Assembly: GCA_902797165.1 (NCBI GenBank) | Contig: CADBRU010000009.1 | Coordinates: forward strand, 1 to 64,000 | From: an uncultured Elusimicrobium sp. | GTDB taxonomy: Bacteria > Elusimicrobiota > Elusimicrobia > Elusimicrobiales > Elusimicrobiaceae | Direction: 5' to 3' | Length of the DNA stretch: 64,000 bases | Part shown: positions 15,869 to 25,197 of the stretch, piece by piece | Numbering within the stretch: position 1 is the stretch's first letter | Layout of the letters: the number at the start of each line of letters is the position of its first letter | Position numbers and translations under genes: made by a program | Notes under the pieces: model-generated | Databases searched by the model: none | The model's input: only the letters and a program-made list of their open reading frames with translations | Told to the model about the DNA's origin: nothing

Positions 15869-16621
15869 ATGAAAAAACTAGTCATTGCAGTACTTGCAGT
15901 CGGTTTTGTTGCTGTCGCTGCTCAGGCACAAGAGCCTGCCAAAGTGCAGCCGAACAGAACGGAAGTTATGGCGCCGTTGACAAAATTTTTGGAAACCATC
16001 GCCTTAAAAGCCGCCGAAGAAAATAGCAAAATTGATTTCTCCGGTTTACACGGCAGCATGAAAGATTCTGTCAAAAAAGTACTAAAAGATACCCATCCGA
16101 AATTTACCCATATGGTATATTTAGGGGAAATCGGTAAAGAAAGAAAAGAAGATTGGTCTCAAGCAAGTTCTACCCAAGATGAATGGTATTATTACTATTT
16201 CGTGGTAACCGAAAACGGTACCGACTATTTTTATACCGCTACCAGACAATGGCATCATTATTCCGGATTCTTAAGTTCTAAGACTACGGACGGCCTTGTC
16301 GGTTCTGTATTTGCAATGGGCGTTGCCCCGACCGATCCGACTTTGTCTAAAAAGACGCTGGAAGATTTAAAAGCCACGTTACCCGAACCGTTCAAAACGC
16401 AACTAAAAGAATTGTTAAAGGGCGTTGCCTTGAGTAACATTGAGTCTATCAAAGTGACGAAAGGACGTGAATATACCAAGAACGATAAAAAACGCACTGA
16501 ATATGAATTGCATTATACGTTAAAAGACGGCAGTGTGCTCGATCGTGAATTTACATATTTACATCCGCAACGCTTTGTCTATAACTACGGCGGTAGTTCC
16601 AGCGGTGGTATGATTGAGTAA
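15869..16621 (+). CDS. Secreted protein of unknown function
   Basis: A 250-residue protein that I do not recognise. It has a clear Sec signal peptide (residues 1-20, MKKLVIAVLAVGFVAVAAQA, cut before QE). The mature part is charged, mixed alpha/beta, with no cysteine, and contains an aromatic run DEWYYYYFVV and a C-terminal HPQRFVYNYGGSSSGG. A periplasmic or surface role is inferred from the signal. The start follows AAAGGAGAG; an upstream TTG is less likely. It is monocistronic: a weak hairpin at 15774-15795 precedes it and a strong terminator follows. Confidence 0.8.
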   Translation: MKKLVIAVLAVGFVAVAAQAQEPAKVQPNRTEVMAPLTKFLETIALKAAEENSKIDFSGLHGSMKDSVKKVLKDTHPKFTHMVYLGEIGKERKEDWSQASSTQDEWYYYYFVVTENGTDYFYTATRQWHHYSGFLSSKTTDGLVGSVFAMGVAPTDPTLSKKTLEDLKATLPEPFKTQLKELLKGVALSNIESIKVTKGREYTKNDKKRTEYELHYTLKDGSVLDREFTYLHPQRFVYNYGGSSSGGMIE

Positions 16622-16636
16622 TCTGATAGTAAATAT

Positions 16637-16668
16637 AAAAACCCCGGTTCAAAAGACCGGGGTTTTTA
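16637..16668 (+). terminator. Terminator, bidirectional
   Basis: AAAAACCCCGGT / ACCGGGGTTTTT with a short loop, between the secreted orphan and the convergent acetyltransferase. Confidence 0.88.
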
Positions 16669-16680
16669 TTTTGGGTGAAA

Positions 16681-17253
16681 TTAATTCTTTTTCTCAAACT
16701 CGTAAAAACGGCGGATGAGTTTGGCGGGGCTGCCGGCAAATACGCAATTGGGTGGTACATCCCGCGTTACTACGGCCCCGGCGGCAATAACGGAATTGTC
16801 CCCGATTTTAATGCCGGGCAGAATAACGGCATTTCCGCCAATCCATACATTTTTACCAATGCTAATAGGCGCGGCAAATTCTTTCCCGCCGGCCCGGGCG
16901 GTGGGGTCAATGGGATGGGTGGCCGTGTAAATTTGCACATAGGGACCGATTTGGGTCCCATCTCCGATATCTACTCGCGCACAGTCTAAAATCACACAGT
17001 TAAAATTAAAAAACACATTGCTGCCTAAATGAATTTGCTTTCCGTAATCGCAGAAAAAGGGAGGCTCTATATGCACCCCGTTACCTACCTGAGCGCATAA
17101 TTGTTGTAGTAAGTCCTGTCGTTGTGTTTCGTCGGCCGGATCGGTGGCATTGTATTTCCACAATAAACGGCGGGTCTGCTGACGCGCGGCTACCAGTTCC
17201 GGGTCAGCGGCATTATAAAAAAGTCCTGCCAGCATATTTTCCTTTTCGCTCAT
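16681..17253 (-). CDS. Sugar O-acetyltransferase (maltose/galactoside acetyltransferase family)
   Basis: A 190-residue left-handed beta-helix acetyltransferase. The N-terminal Mac segment (KENMLAGLFYNAADPEL) is followed by hexapeptide repeats, with the catalytic His in TATHPIDPTARA and CoA-binding GKNVWIGGNAVILPGIKIGDNSVIAAGAVV. It transfers acetyl from acetyl-CoA to a sugar hydroxyl; the natural substrate in such family members is rarely known. TACAAT-N6-ATG with no Shine-Dalgarno points to a leaderless mRNA. Confidence 0.9.
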   Translation of the reverse strand: MSEKENMLAGLFYNAADPELVAARQQTRRLLWKYNATDPADETQRQDLLQQLCAQVGNGVHIEPPFFCDYGKQIHLGSNVFFNFNCVILDCARVDIGDGTQIGPYVQIYTATHPIDPTARAGGKEFAAPISIGKNVWIGGNAVILPGIKIGDNSVIAAGAVVTRDVPPNCVFAGSPAKLIRRFYEFEKKN

Positions 17254-17265
17254 ACCCGTATTGTA
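17254..17265 (-). promoter_or_regulatory. Extended -10 promoter of the acetyltransferase, leaderless
   Basis: On the minus strand TGC-TACAAT, then six bases (ACGGGT), then ATG. The upstream GCTACAATACG string is shared with the msrC promoter. Confidence 0.5.
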
Positions 17266-17335
17266 GCAAAAAATCAGACTAAAAAAGGATTAGAAGTATT
17301 GTTTTTTAGTATAAATTTTAATTTAATATAAATGT

Positions 17336-17375
17336 AGGGTCTTAAACCCGATAGAAAATTCGGGATCAAAATAAG
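17336..17375 (+). promoter_or_regulatory. Leader hairpins upstream of the RND efflux operon
   Basis: The leader holds GGGTCTTAAACCC and, overlapping it, CCCGATAGAAAATTCGGG, which can form alternative small hairpins just before the AGTGAGGT ribosome site. AT-rich -10-like sequences lie at about 17300-17330. No regulator gene is adjacent. A role as operator or attenuator is a guess. Confidence 0.3.
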
Positions 17376-17385
17376 TGAGGTCAAT

Positions 17386-18690
17386 ATGAAAGAAATGAAA
17401 GTAGTGGCAACCGTATTGTCATTAATAGTTTTGGGAGGGCTTTGCGCCTGTCATAAAAAAGACGCGGGCCAATCGGACGTGGCTTTGCCTGTTTCCGTCG
17501 TAAAAGTATTAAAAACCGATTTGCCGTGGAATATGGAATATCCGGCTCAAGTGGCGGGTTCTCTGCAAATTCAAGTGCGTGCGCAGGTGGGGGGTATTTT
17601 AAAAGCGCGTTTATTTGATGAAGGTGTTTATGTAGAGCAAGGCACACAACTTTTTCAAATTGATCCTCAAGAATATGAAGTGGCGTTGGAACGTGCCGAA
17701 GGTAATTTGGCTCAAGCCCAAACCGATGTCAACCGCACGCGGCGTGATTATGAGCGTATGAAAAAATTACGCGCAGACAATGCCGTGAGTCAAAAAGATT
17801 ATGATGATTCTTTATCTGCCTATGAGGCGGCCCAAGCGGCGGTAAAAGTGGCCAAGGCCGGTGTAAATGATGCCAAAATTAATTTGGAATATACCCGCGT
17901 TTTGGCTCCGATTTCCGGTATTACCGGTAAAGAAGCGCAATCTGTGGGAAGTTTAGTTTCTCCGACGGGGAACGGACTACTTACTACTATGGTACAAATT
18001 CAACCGCTGTGGGTTAATTTCTCTATGCCAAGTGCGCAGTTTTATAAACTGGCCGAAGGATTCTTTGAAGGTACCATTACGTTAAAAGAAGGAAATAACA
18101 AAGATTCGATTTATGTAGAAGCCATCACGGCAGACGGGCGTGTCTATCCGGAAAGAGGTTCCATTATTTTCTTTGACAGCAGTGAAGACGTCAAAACTTC
18201 TTCACTTGCCATGCGTGCGGAATTTCCAAACCCGTCCAATAAACGTATGCTCATGCCGGGACAATTTGTGCGGGTGCGCTTGATTGGTGCCACGTACAAA
18301 GATGCGGTTTTAATTCCTTCTTCAGCGGTGTTGAGTACCTCAACGGGGAATATTGCGTATGTCGTGCAAGCAGACAATACCGTAAAAGCCCAACCGGTTA
18401 AAGTGCAATTGCAAGATAATATGTACATCGTTACGGAAGGTCTATCCGGCGGGGAAACGGTAGTTTCGGAAGGTTTAATTAAAATCAAACCGAACATGAA
18501 AGTTACACCGCAAATGAAAGATTTTTCCCTTCCGGAGGTGCCACCCGCCACCCAACCGAGTACCACTACTGCGGTAAATGTGGAAAGTTTTGATGAGGCG
18601 CTGCAACGCGATTCGGCGGGGGATCAACAAGTATTACCCGATACTACCATAGTATCCAGCACAACCGCCGACCAAACGGATAAAAAATAA
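17386..18690 (+). CDS. RND efflux periplasmic adaptor (AcrA/MexA family)
   Basis: A 434-residue membrane fusion lipoprotein. The signal ends in a lipobox-like LCAC (about residues 20-23), so it is probably anchored to the inner membrane by lipid. The lipoyl/barrel-sandwich half motifs (VRAQVGGILKARLFDEGVYV, LAPISGITGKE) flank a long alpha-hairpin (LAQAQTDVNRTRRDYERMKKL). A Thr/Ser/Asp-rich tail of about 60 residues is unusual. First gene of a three-gene pump operon; the permease begins 9 bases later. Confidence 0.93.
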   Translation: MKEMKVVATVLSLIVLGGLCACHKKDAGQSDVALPVSVVKVLKTDLPWNMEYPAQVAGSLQIQVRAQVGGILKARLFDEGVYVEQGTQLFQIDPQEYEVALERAEGNLAQAQTDVNRTRRDYERMKKLRADNAVSQKDYDDSLSAYEAAQAAVKVAKAGVNDAKINLEYTRVLAPISGITGKEAQSVGSLVSPTGNGLLTTMVQIQPLWVNFSMPSAQFYKLAEGFFEGTITLKEGNNKDSIYVEAITADGRVYPERGSIIFFDSSEDVKTSSLAMRAEFPNPSNKRMLMPGQFVRVRLIGATYKDAVLIPSSAVLSTSTGNIAYVVQADNTVKAQPVKVQLQDNMYIVTEGLSGGETVVSEGLIKIKPNMKVTPQMKDFSLPEVPPATQPSTTTAVNVESFDEALQRDSAGDQQVLPDTTIVSSTTADQTDKK

Positions 18691-18699
18691 GGAGCAAAC

Positions 18700-21600
18700 A
18701 TGTTCTCTAAATTTTTTATTAATCGGCCGATTTTTTCTACCGTAATTTCACTGCTTATTTTACTGGCGGGTATTGTATCTATTACTTCGCTGCCTATTGA
18801 ACAATATCCGGATTTAACCCCGCCCTCCGTGCAAGTCAGCGCGCAATATCCGGGTGCCAGTCCGGAAGTAATTGCCGATACGGTAGCCGCTCCGATTGAA
18901 CAACAAGTCAACGGTGTGGAAGACATGCTTTACATGAACTCTACTTCATCTTCCAACGGGGATATGAACCTAACCGTGTATTTTAAAGTAGGTACAGACC
19001 CCGACCAAGCCATGATTAACGTCAATAACCGGGTGCAAGCCGCTACATCTTCTTTGCCGGAAGATGTGCGCCGCTACGGGGTAACGGTAGAGAAAAAATC
19101 ATCCGCTATTTTACAATTAATTGCTATGTACTCCCCCAGTGGGGTATATGATACTACCTATATCGGTAACTATGCGCTAGTCAACATTGTAGACGATTTG
19201 AAACGTATTGAAGGGGTCGGTGATGCCTCCGTCATGACGGCCAATGACTATTCCATTCGTATTTGGATTAAGCCGGATATGATGAGTCAACTGGGCTTAT
19301 CCGTTTCCGACTTGGTTGCCGCGGTGCAAGCGCAAAACACACAGCGGGCCGCCGGAAAAATCGGTCAGCCGCCGCTTACCACCAGTGTAGATAAAATGTA
19401 CAGCATTATTGCACCGGGACGTTTGGTAGATCCGGCCCAATTTGAAGAAATTATTTTGCGCGCCAATCCCGATGGCACGTCTCTGCGTTTGAAAGATGTG
19501 GCCACGGTGGAACTGGGCAGCCAGACCTATGAATTTAACGGTTCCTACAACGGCAAACCCGCCGTGCCTATCGGAGTGTTCTTGTCTCCAGGGGCCAATG
19601 CGGTGCAAACTGCCAAAGATGTGAAAGCCCGCATGAAAGAACTGTCCAAAAATTTCCCGGGCGGTATTGAATACAAAGTTGCCTACGACACCACTTTATT
19701 CGTAACGGCCTCTATTGAAGAAGTCATCCATACCTTACTGGAAGCCATGGTGCTGGTGTTTTTGGTGGTGTATTTATTCTTGCACGATTGGCGGGCTACT
19801 TTAATTCCGTGTTTAGCAGTGCCGGTGTCTATTGTAGGTGCTTTTGCCGGCATGTTACTTTTAGGTTTTTCTATTAATACACTTACTTTGTTCGGGTTAG
19901 TATTAGCCATCGGTATTGTGGTAGATGATGCTATCGTGGTTATTGAAAACGTAGAGCGTATTATGCATGAGGAACATCTGCCCGTTAAAGAGGCTACGAT
20001 TAAAGCCATGGACGAAGTAACCGGACCGGTTATCGCAATTGTGCTAGTGTTGTGTTCCGTGTTCGTGCCGGTGGCCTTTATGGGTGGCTTTACCGGAATT
20101 ATGTATCAGCAGTTTGCCATTACAATTGCGGTATCCGTGGTTATTTCCGGTTTGGTGGCTTTGACGTTGACGCCGGCTTTGTGTGCACTGTTACTTAGAG
20201 GCATGCAACCGAAACAAAGCGGCTTTTTCTTCCGTTTTGATAACTGGTTTAGCAAAATTACAGAGAAATATACCGGCTTGGCGGCTTTTCTATTGCGTCG
20301 TATTCCGGTGGCTTTGGTGTGTGTTTTACTGCTTTGGGCGGCATGTTTTGGGCTGCTTAAACTGGTGCCGGGCGGTTTACTGCCCGATGAAGATCAGGGT
20401 ATGATTATGGTGGCCACCGCCTTGGATCCTTCCGCGGCTTTGTCTCGTACGGAAACGGTAGCCAAGCAAATGGGAGATATTATTTCCAAGCAACCCACCG
20501 TACAGGATGAATTAACTTTTGCCGGATACGATATGCTCAGTAGCAGTATGAAAAGTAATTCCGTGGCCTCTTTCATTACCTTAAAACCGTGGAAAGAGCG
20601 CAAAGCCAAAGATTTATCCGCCTTCGCAACGGTAGCGGCTATTGCTAAAATGGGAGCCGGACAAGTGCCGGGGGCTATTGTAATGCCCTTTAACCCGCCG
20701 CCGATTATGGGTATGAGTACCACAGGCGGTTTGGAAGGATACATACAAAATCGCGCGGGAACAGGCAGCCAGGCTTTAGCCGGCAAGGTCAATGAATTTA
20801 TTGCCGCGGCGCAACAACGCCCGGAACTGGGCAGTGTAACTACTACTTTCTCTGCTTCTACGCCGCAATATGATTTGAAAGTAGATGAAATTAAGGCAAT
20901 GTCTATGAACGTATCTTTGGGTGAACTTTACAGCACCATTCAAGGTACGTTCGGTACTTATTACGTAAACGATTTCACAAAGTACAGCCGCAGTTTTAAG
21001 GTTATGATGCAGGCGCAAGGTGATTTCCGCGCCCGCCCCGAACAATTAAGTGAAATTTATGTCCGTTCCAATACGGGAGATATGGTCCCGTTGGGGGCGT
21101 TGGTTACCTTAACGCCGATGTTGGGTGCGGATATGGTGGAGCGTTTCAATGCTTTCCCGGCGGCCAAACTCATGGCAACTCCCAAAGAAGGTTACAGTTC
21201 CGGTCAAGCCATGGCGGCCATGGAAGAAGTGGCGCAAGAAGTATTGGGTGAAGAATTTACGCTTTCTTGGACCGGTACTACCTATCAGGAAAAAATCAGC
21301 GGCAGTTCCTCTGCCATTGCCTTACTGTTAGGTATGCTGGTGGTGTTCCTGATTTTGGCGGCACAATATGAAAGATGGGGCCTTCCGTTCGCGGTACTTT
21401 TGGCAGTGCCTTTCGGACTGTTCGGCGCGTTTTTAGGTACGTGGCTGCGCGGACTGGATAATGATATTTACTTCCAAATCGCACTGGTGGCCTTGGTAGG
21501 TTTAGCCGCCAAAAACGCTATTTTGATTGTAGAATTTGCCGTGATGATTAAAGAGCAAGGTGCCACGACTTTTGATGCGGCAGTACAGGCCATCCGCTTG

Positions 21601-21849
21601 CGCTTTAGACCGATTATTATGACGTCACTGGCTTTTATTTTAGGGTGCGTGCCTTTGGCTATCAGCAGTGGTGCCGGTGCGGCCAGCCGCCATGCCATCG
21701 GTACGGCCGTGGTGTTCGGTATGCTTGGCGCAACGGCCATTGCACCTATGTTTGTTCCGACGTTTTTCTACTTGATTTCCGGGGGTTTTAAAGAAAAGAA
21801 ACAAGAAGAAACCACGCAGGAAAAAGAGGAGGCTTTGCATGATATTTAA
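18700..21849 (+). CDS. RND efflux permease (AcrB/MexB, HAE1 family)
   Basis: A 1049-residue proton-driven inner membrane pump. It starts with the typical FSKFFINRPIFSTVISLL and has two sets of about six helices and two large periplasmic loops. The paired aspartates of the proton relay are seen at D409-D410 in GIVVDDAIVVIENVER, and the later LVGLAAKNAILIVEFA helix is typical of HAE1 drug exporters. Substrates are probably hydrophobic compounds or bile acids (family-level inference). Its end overlaps the outer membrane gene by 11 bases. Confidence 0.95.
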   Translation: MFSKFFINRPIFSTVISLLILLAGIVSITSLPIEQYPDLTPPSVQVSAQYPGASPEVIADTVAAPIEQQVNGVEDMLYMNSTSSSNGDMNLTVYFKVGTDPDQAMINVNNRVQAATSSLPEDVRRYGVTVEKKSSAILQLIAMYSPSGVYDTTYIGNYALVNIVDDLKRIEGVGDASVMTANDYSIRIWIKPDMMSQLGLSVSDLVAAVQAQNTQRAAGKIGQPPLTTSVDKMYSIIAPGRLVDPAQFEEIILRANPDGTSLRLKDVATVELGSQTYEFNGSYNGKPAVPIGVFLSPGANAVQTAKDVKARMKELSKNFPGGIEYKVAYDTTLFVTASIEEVIHTLLEAMVLVFLVVYLFLHDWRATLIPCLAVPVSIVGAFAGMLLLGFSINTLTLFGLVLAIGIVVDDAIVVIENVERIMHEEHLPVKEATIKAMDEVTGPVIAIVLVLCSVFVPVAFMGGFTGIMYQQFAITIAVSVVISGLVALTLTPALCALLLRGMQPKQSGFFFRFDNWFSKITEKYTGLAAFLLRRIPVALVCVLLLWAACFGLLKLVPGGLLPDEDQGMIMVATALDPSAALSRTETVAKQMGDIISKQPTVQDELTFAGYDMLSSSMKSNSVASFITLKPWKERKAKDLSAFATVAAIAKMGAGQVPGAIVMPFNPPPIMGMSTTGGLEGYIQNRAGTGSQALAGKVNEFIAAAQQRPELGSVTTTFSASTPQYDLKVDEIKAMSMNVSLGELYSTIQGTFGTYYVNDFTKYSRSFKVMMQAQGDFRARPEQLSEIYVRSNTGDMVPLGALVTLTPMLGADMVERFNAFPAAKLMATPKEGYSSGQAMAAMEEVAQEVLGEEFTLSWTGTTYQEKISGSSSAIALLLGMLVVFLILAAQYERWGLPFAVLLAVPFGLFGAFLGTWLRGLDNDIYFQIALVALVGLAAKNAILIVEFAVMIKEQGATTFDAAVQAIRLRFRPIIMTSLAFILGCVPLAISSGAGAASRHAIGTAVVFGMLGATAIAPMFVPTFFYLISGGFKEKKQEETTQEKEEALHDI

Positions 21850-23362
21850 GAAATACTTATTGCTTGCTTTGGGTTTCACGTTTTTGGCCGGATGTGCTTT
21901 GGGCCCCAATTACAAGCGGCCCGATTTAGACTTGCCGGCAGACGTACAAATATCGGCGGAGAATTACAGCGTTTTCCAGAATTATGAATGGTGGCAAATG
22001 TTTGCAGATGACAACCTAAATAAACTGGAAAAACAAGCCTTGCAATATAACCGCGATTTACGTATGGCGGTAGCCCGTGTGGATCAAGCCCGCGCCGGGG
22101 TTACCAGCGCAGTAGCCGATCAATTACCCACCATCGGTTTGCAAGGCGGAAGCGGTCGAGCCGGTACTTATTACGGTTCGGCGCAAACGGTGAGTAGCGG
22201 CACAATAGCCGCGGCTTTTGAACTGGATTTATGGGGCAAATACCGCCGTTTAAGTGAAGCAGCTCGCGGGGAATTACTGGCCACCATGACCGCAAAAGAT
22301 ACGGTGCTTTTATCGTTGACCTCTGAAGTAGCCACGGCTTATTTTACCTTGCGTATGTTAGATGCGCAGTTGGATATTGCCAATAAAACTTTAAAAACCC
22401 GCCGCGAAAGCGTACGTATTTACAATAGCCGCTATAATGCGGGAGTAATTGCGGAAGTAGATTTGCGCCGTGTGGAAGCGGATATGTACTCTGTAGAAGC
22501 ACAAGCCAAAGAATTGGAACTGAGCGTACGCAAAGCCGAGACGGCGTTGGCGGTTTTGGTCGGAGAAAGCCCGCGTGAAATTGTGGCCGGAGCGGAAGAG
22601 CGTAGCGGCCACTTGCGTGATGTGGCGGTACTGCCGGATGTGCCGGAACATTTGCCCGCCAAGTTTTTGGCCAAACGCCCGGACGTGCGCAGTGCGGAGG
22701 GGGAACTGATTGCGGCTAATGCCCGTATCGGGGCGGCGCGCGCGGCGTATTTCCCGGATATTTCTTTGACGGGTGCGGCCGGTTATGCCAGTAATGAATT
22801 GGACCGCTTATTTATGAGCCCAAATGGTATTTGGGGAGTAGCGGCCTCCGTAGCGCAACCCATTTTTGCGGGCGGTAAAATCTTAGCGCAAAATAGATCT
22901 GCTAAAGCCAAATATCAGGAAATGTTGGCTAATTATGAGAAAACGGTACAAACCGCTTTTAAAGAGGCGTTGGACGCACTCAATGCTAACCGTATTAACC
23001 GCGAAATATTTGATATTATGCTTAAACAAACATTGGCTTTGCGCCGCAGTTATGAACTGACCAAGAAGCAAGAAGATGCCGGCCTTATCAGTACCATGGA
23101 ACTCTTAGACGTAGAGCGCAATTTGTTAAATGCGGAAATGACCCTTGCGTCGGCACGCCAGGCCGAACTGGTGGGGCTTGTTAATCTTTCCAAAGCACTC
23201 GGCGGCGGATGGGATGAACAGTGCGGTTTTGGCCCGTTTGAAGAGAAACTGCGCCGAGAGCAAGAAGTGGCGGAACTGGAAGCGCGGTTACAAGCGGCGG
23301 AACAGGCTGCACAAGCCGCAGAGCAAGCCGTGCAGGCTGATACACAATCTTCTGAAAAATAA
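21839..23362 (+). CDS. RND outer membrane channel lipoprotein (OprM/NodT family)
   Basis: A 507-residue outer membrane factor. Lipobox LAGC at residues 16-19 and the family start CALGPNYKRPDLDLP are present, followed by two OEP repeats; PDVRSAEGELIAANARIGAARAAYFPDISL is characteristic. It forms the trimeric exit duct for the upstream pump. The last roughly 50 residues are an unusual Glu/Ala/Gln-rich helix (AAEQAAQAAEQ). The 11-base overlap with the permease shows coupling; a terminator follows. Confidence 0.93.
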   Translation: MIFKKYLLLALGFTFLAGCALGPNYKRPDLDLPADVQISAENYSVFQNYEWWQMFADDNLNKLEKQALQYNRDLRMAVARVDQARAGVTSAVADQLPTIGLQGGSGRAGTYYGSAQTVSSGTIAAAFELDLWGKYRRLSEAARGELLATMTAKDTVLLSLTSEVATAYFTLRMLDAQLDIANKTLKTRRESVRIYNSRYNAGVIAEVDLRRVEADMYSVEAQAKELELSVRKAETALAVLVGESPREIVAGAEERSGHLRDVAVLPDVPEHLPAKFLAKRPDVRSAEGELIAANARIGAARAAYFPDISLTGAAGYASNELDRLFMSPNGIWGVAASVAQPIFAGGKILAQNRSAKAKYQEMLANYEKTVQTAFKEALDALNANRINREIFDIMLKQTLALRRSYELTKKQEDAGLISTMELLDVERNLLNAEMTLASARQAELVGLVNLSKALGGGWDEQCGFGPFEEKLRREQEVAELEARLQAAEQAAQAAEQAVQADTQSSEK

Positions 23363-23375
23363 ATTAACTATTAAT

Positions 23376-23407
23376 AAAAAACCCCGGGGTATGGCCCGGG
23401 GGTTTTT
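23376..23407 (+). terminator. Terminator of the RND operon, bidirectional
   Basis: AAAAACCCCGGG / CCCGGGGGTTTTT stem-loop between the convergent efflux operon and phosphofructokinase gene. Confidence 0.88.
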
Positions 23408-23421
23408 GTTTGTAGTAAAAC

Positions 23422-25101
23422 TTATTTCTTACCGCCGCGTTCAAAGGCCAGCGTGTAAGTGGTCATATCCGTAATTTCCGCCGGGCCGAAATATTGTATC
23501 GGACCGGGGAATAGATAAGATTCACTCATAGCCCACAACGCGCGTTGTTTGGCAAATGCCTTAAACGGGGTACCGTTGAGTTCTACCAACGCTTTACGGA
23601 TAACCGGTTTATCTTTTCCTTTGCGGCGTTCCATATTCATCATCATGGTTAAAGGCACACCGCCGCATTGCCAATCTTTGGCTTTCTTGGTTAATTTGCG
23701 CACGGAAGACAAGTAGCCGGTGCATTTATTGAGTGCCAATGCCGCAGCATTAAAACCGAGTGCATAGGTGTAATTGGCATCAAAGGTAGACGGCACACCG
23801 CAGCGCCCTTCATAACCAAAGAAGTGGGTAATGGTGGAGAATTTACCATTGTATTTGCCCGCTTTTTTAAGGGCCGCTAGTTTAGTGCGCAGCATTTCCA
23901 CGAGGAGTTTTTCCGTCTCAATTAAAGAGACTTGTACGTTACCGTGCGGATCGCGGTCTAACATCAGTTGCGCGGCAATCCCTTCGGGCAGAGAACTCAT
24001 TAAGTCAGCCAATTTTTTCGGCAATTTGGAAATGATAAAGGCCTTTTTCTCGGCTACGGTGCTAACCTTGGCCAGTTCGGCCTCATGGTCGGCCAGCAAA
24101 TCATTTAAGGCCGCAATTAATGCTTTCATTTCCGGGATAAATTCAATTAACCCTTCCGGCACGAGCACTACACCGAAGTTTTTACCTTGTTTAGCACGGG
24201 CTACAATAATACCGGCCAAATAATCAATGATTTGTTTTAAGGTCATTTTTTTGGCAAGTACTTCTTCACCGATTAGGGTAATGTTCGGTTGGGTTTTGTG
24301 TGCCACTTCAAGCGTGATGTGCGAAGCACTGCGGCCCATCAAGCGTACAAAGTGCCAGTATTTGCGTGCGGAATTTACGTCGCGGCAAATATTGCCGACC
24401 ATTTCCGCATAAATTTTGGTAGCGGTATCAAAACCGAAAGAGGTTTCGATTTGTTCGTTTTTAAGATCGCCGTCAATGGTTTTGGGTACGCCGATGACAG
24501 TGATGTTTGCGCCGTTTTGTTTGAAATATTCGGCCAGCACACCGGCATTGGTGTTGGAATCATCTCCGCCGACGATAACAAGCGCATCAAATTTATTTTT
24601 CTTTAGATTTTTTAATGCGGTGGCTAATTGCTCCGGGGTTTCTATTTTGGTGCGGCCGGATTGAATTAAATCAAAGCCGCCCGTATTGCGGTAATCGGCC
24701 ATTAAAGCGGGGGTAATTTCTTTGAGTTTGTTTTCTAAAATTCCGCTCGGCCCGCCTAAAAAACCGTAGAGTTTATTTTTAGCGTTGGCTTTTTTGAGCC
24801 CGTCCAAAAGGCCCGCGATTACGTTATGTCCGCCGGGGGCTTGTCCGCCGGAAAGCACTACGGCTACTTTAACGGCTTTCTTGCCGATGGCCGGATTGGC
24901 CCCTTTTACAAAGGTAATTTCGGGCATACCGTAGGTGTTAGGAAACATCTTTTTAACGGCGGCTTGATCGGCCACGCTTTGTGTGGCTTTGCCGGCTTTG
25001 GGTTTAACAAAGCAAGCGCCTTTTTTCAAAATTTCGGGTAACACCGGTTTATAAGCGCAGCGGTGTTTTTGCAACGGGGAAACAACAGTTTTATTTGCCA
25101 T
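23422..25101 (-). CDS. pfp: Pyrophosphate-dependent 6-phosphofructokinase, long form
   Basis: A 559-residue PFK. VVLSGGQAPGGHNVIAG is the phosphate-donor loop, and the sequence GGDDSNTNA with Asp after GGD marks PPi rather than ATP use, as does PKTIDGDLKN. It interconverts fructose-6-phosphate and fructose-1,6-bisphosphate and is reversible, saving ATP in fermenters. The length fits the long PPi-PFK clade (about 550). AGGAGAT precedes the ATG. It is monocistronic; tpiA at 54332 is the other glycolytic gene in the window. Confidence 0.93.
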   Translation of the reverse strand: MANKTVVSPLQKHRCAYKPVLPEILKKGACFVKPKAGKATQSVADQAAVKKMFPNTYGMPEITFVKGANPAIGKKAVKVAVVLSGGQAPGGHNVIAGLLDGLKKANAKNKLYGFLGGPSGILENKLKEITPALMADYRNTGGFDLIQSGRTKIETPEQLATALKNLKKNKFDALVIVGGDDSNTNAGVLAEYFKQNGANITVIGVPKTIDGDLKNEQIETSFGFDTATKIYAEMVGNICRDVNSARKYWHFVRLMGRSASHITLEVAHKTQPNITLIGEEVLAKKMTLKQIIDYLAGIIVARAKQGKNFGVVLVPEGLIEFIPEMKALIAALNDLLADHEAELAKVSTVAEKKAFIISKLPKKLADLMSSLPEGIAAQLMLDRDPHGNVQVSLIETEKLLVEMLRTKLAALKKAGKYNGKFSTITHFFGYEGRCGVPSTFDANYTYALGFNAAALALNKCTGYLSSVRKLTKKAKDWQCGGVPLTMMMNMERRKGKDKPVIRKALVELNGTPFKAFAKQRALWAMSESYLFPGPIQYFGPAEITDMTTYTLAFERGGKK

Positions 25102-25197
25102 TTCTATCTCCTTTAAAATAAAGAAATCATTTCTTAAATTATACTAAACTTGCACGCACAGACACGCGTTTGTATAATAAGAACAAGAGGAGATTTT

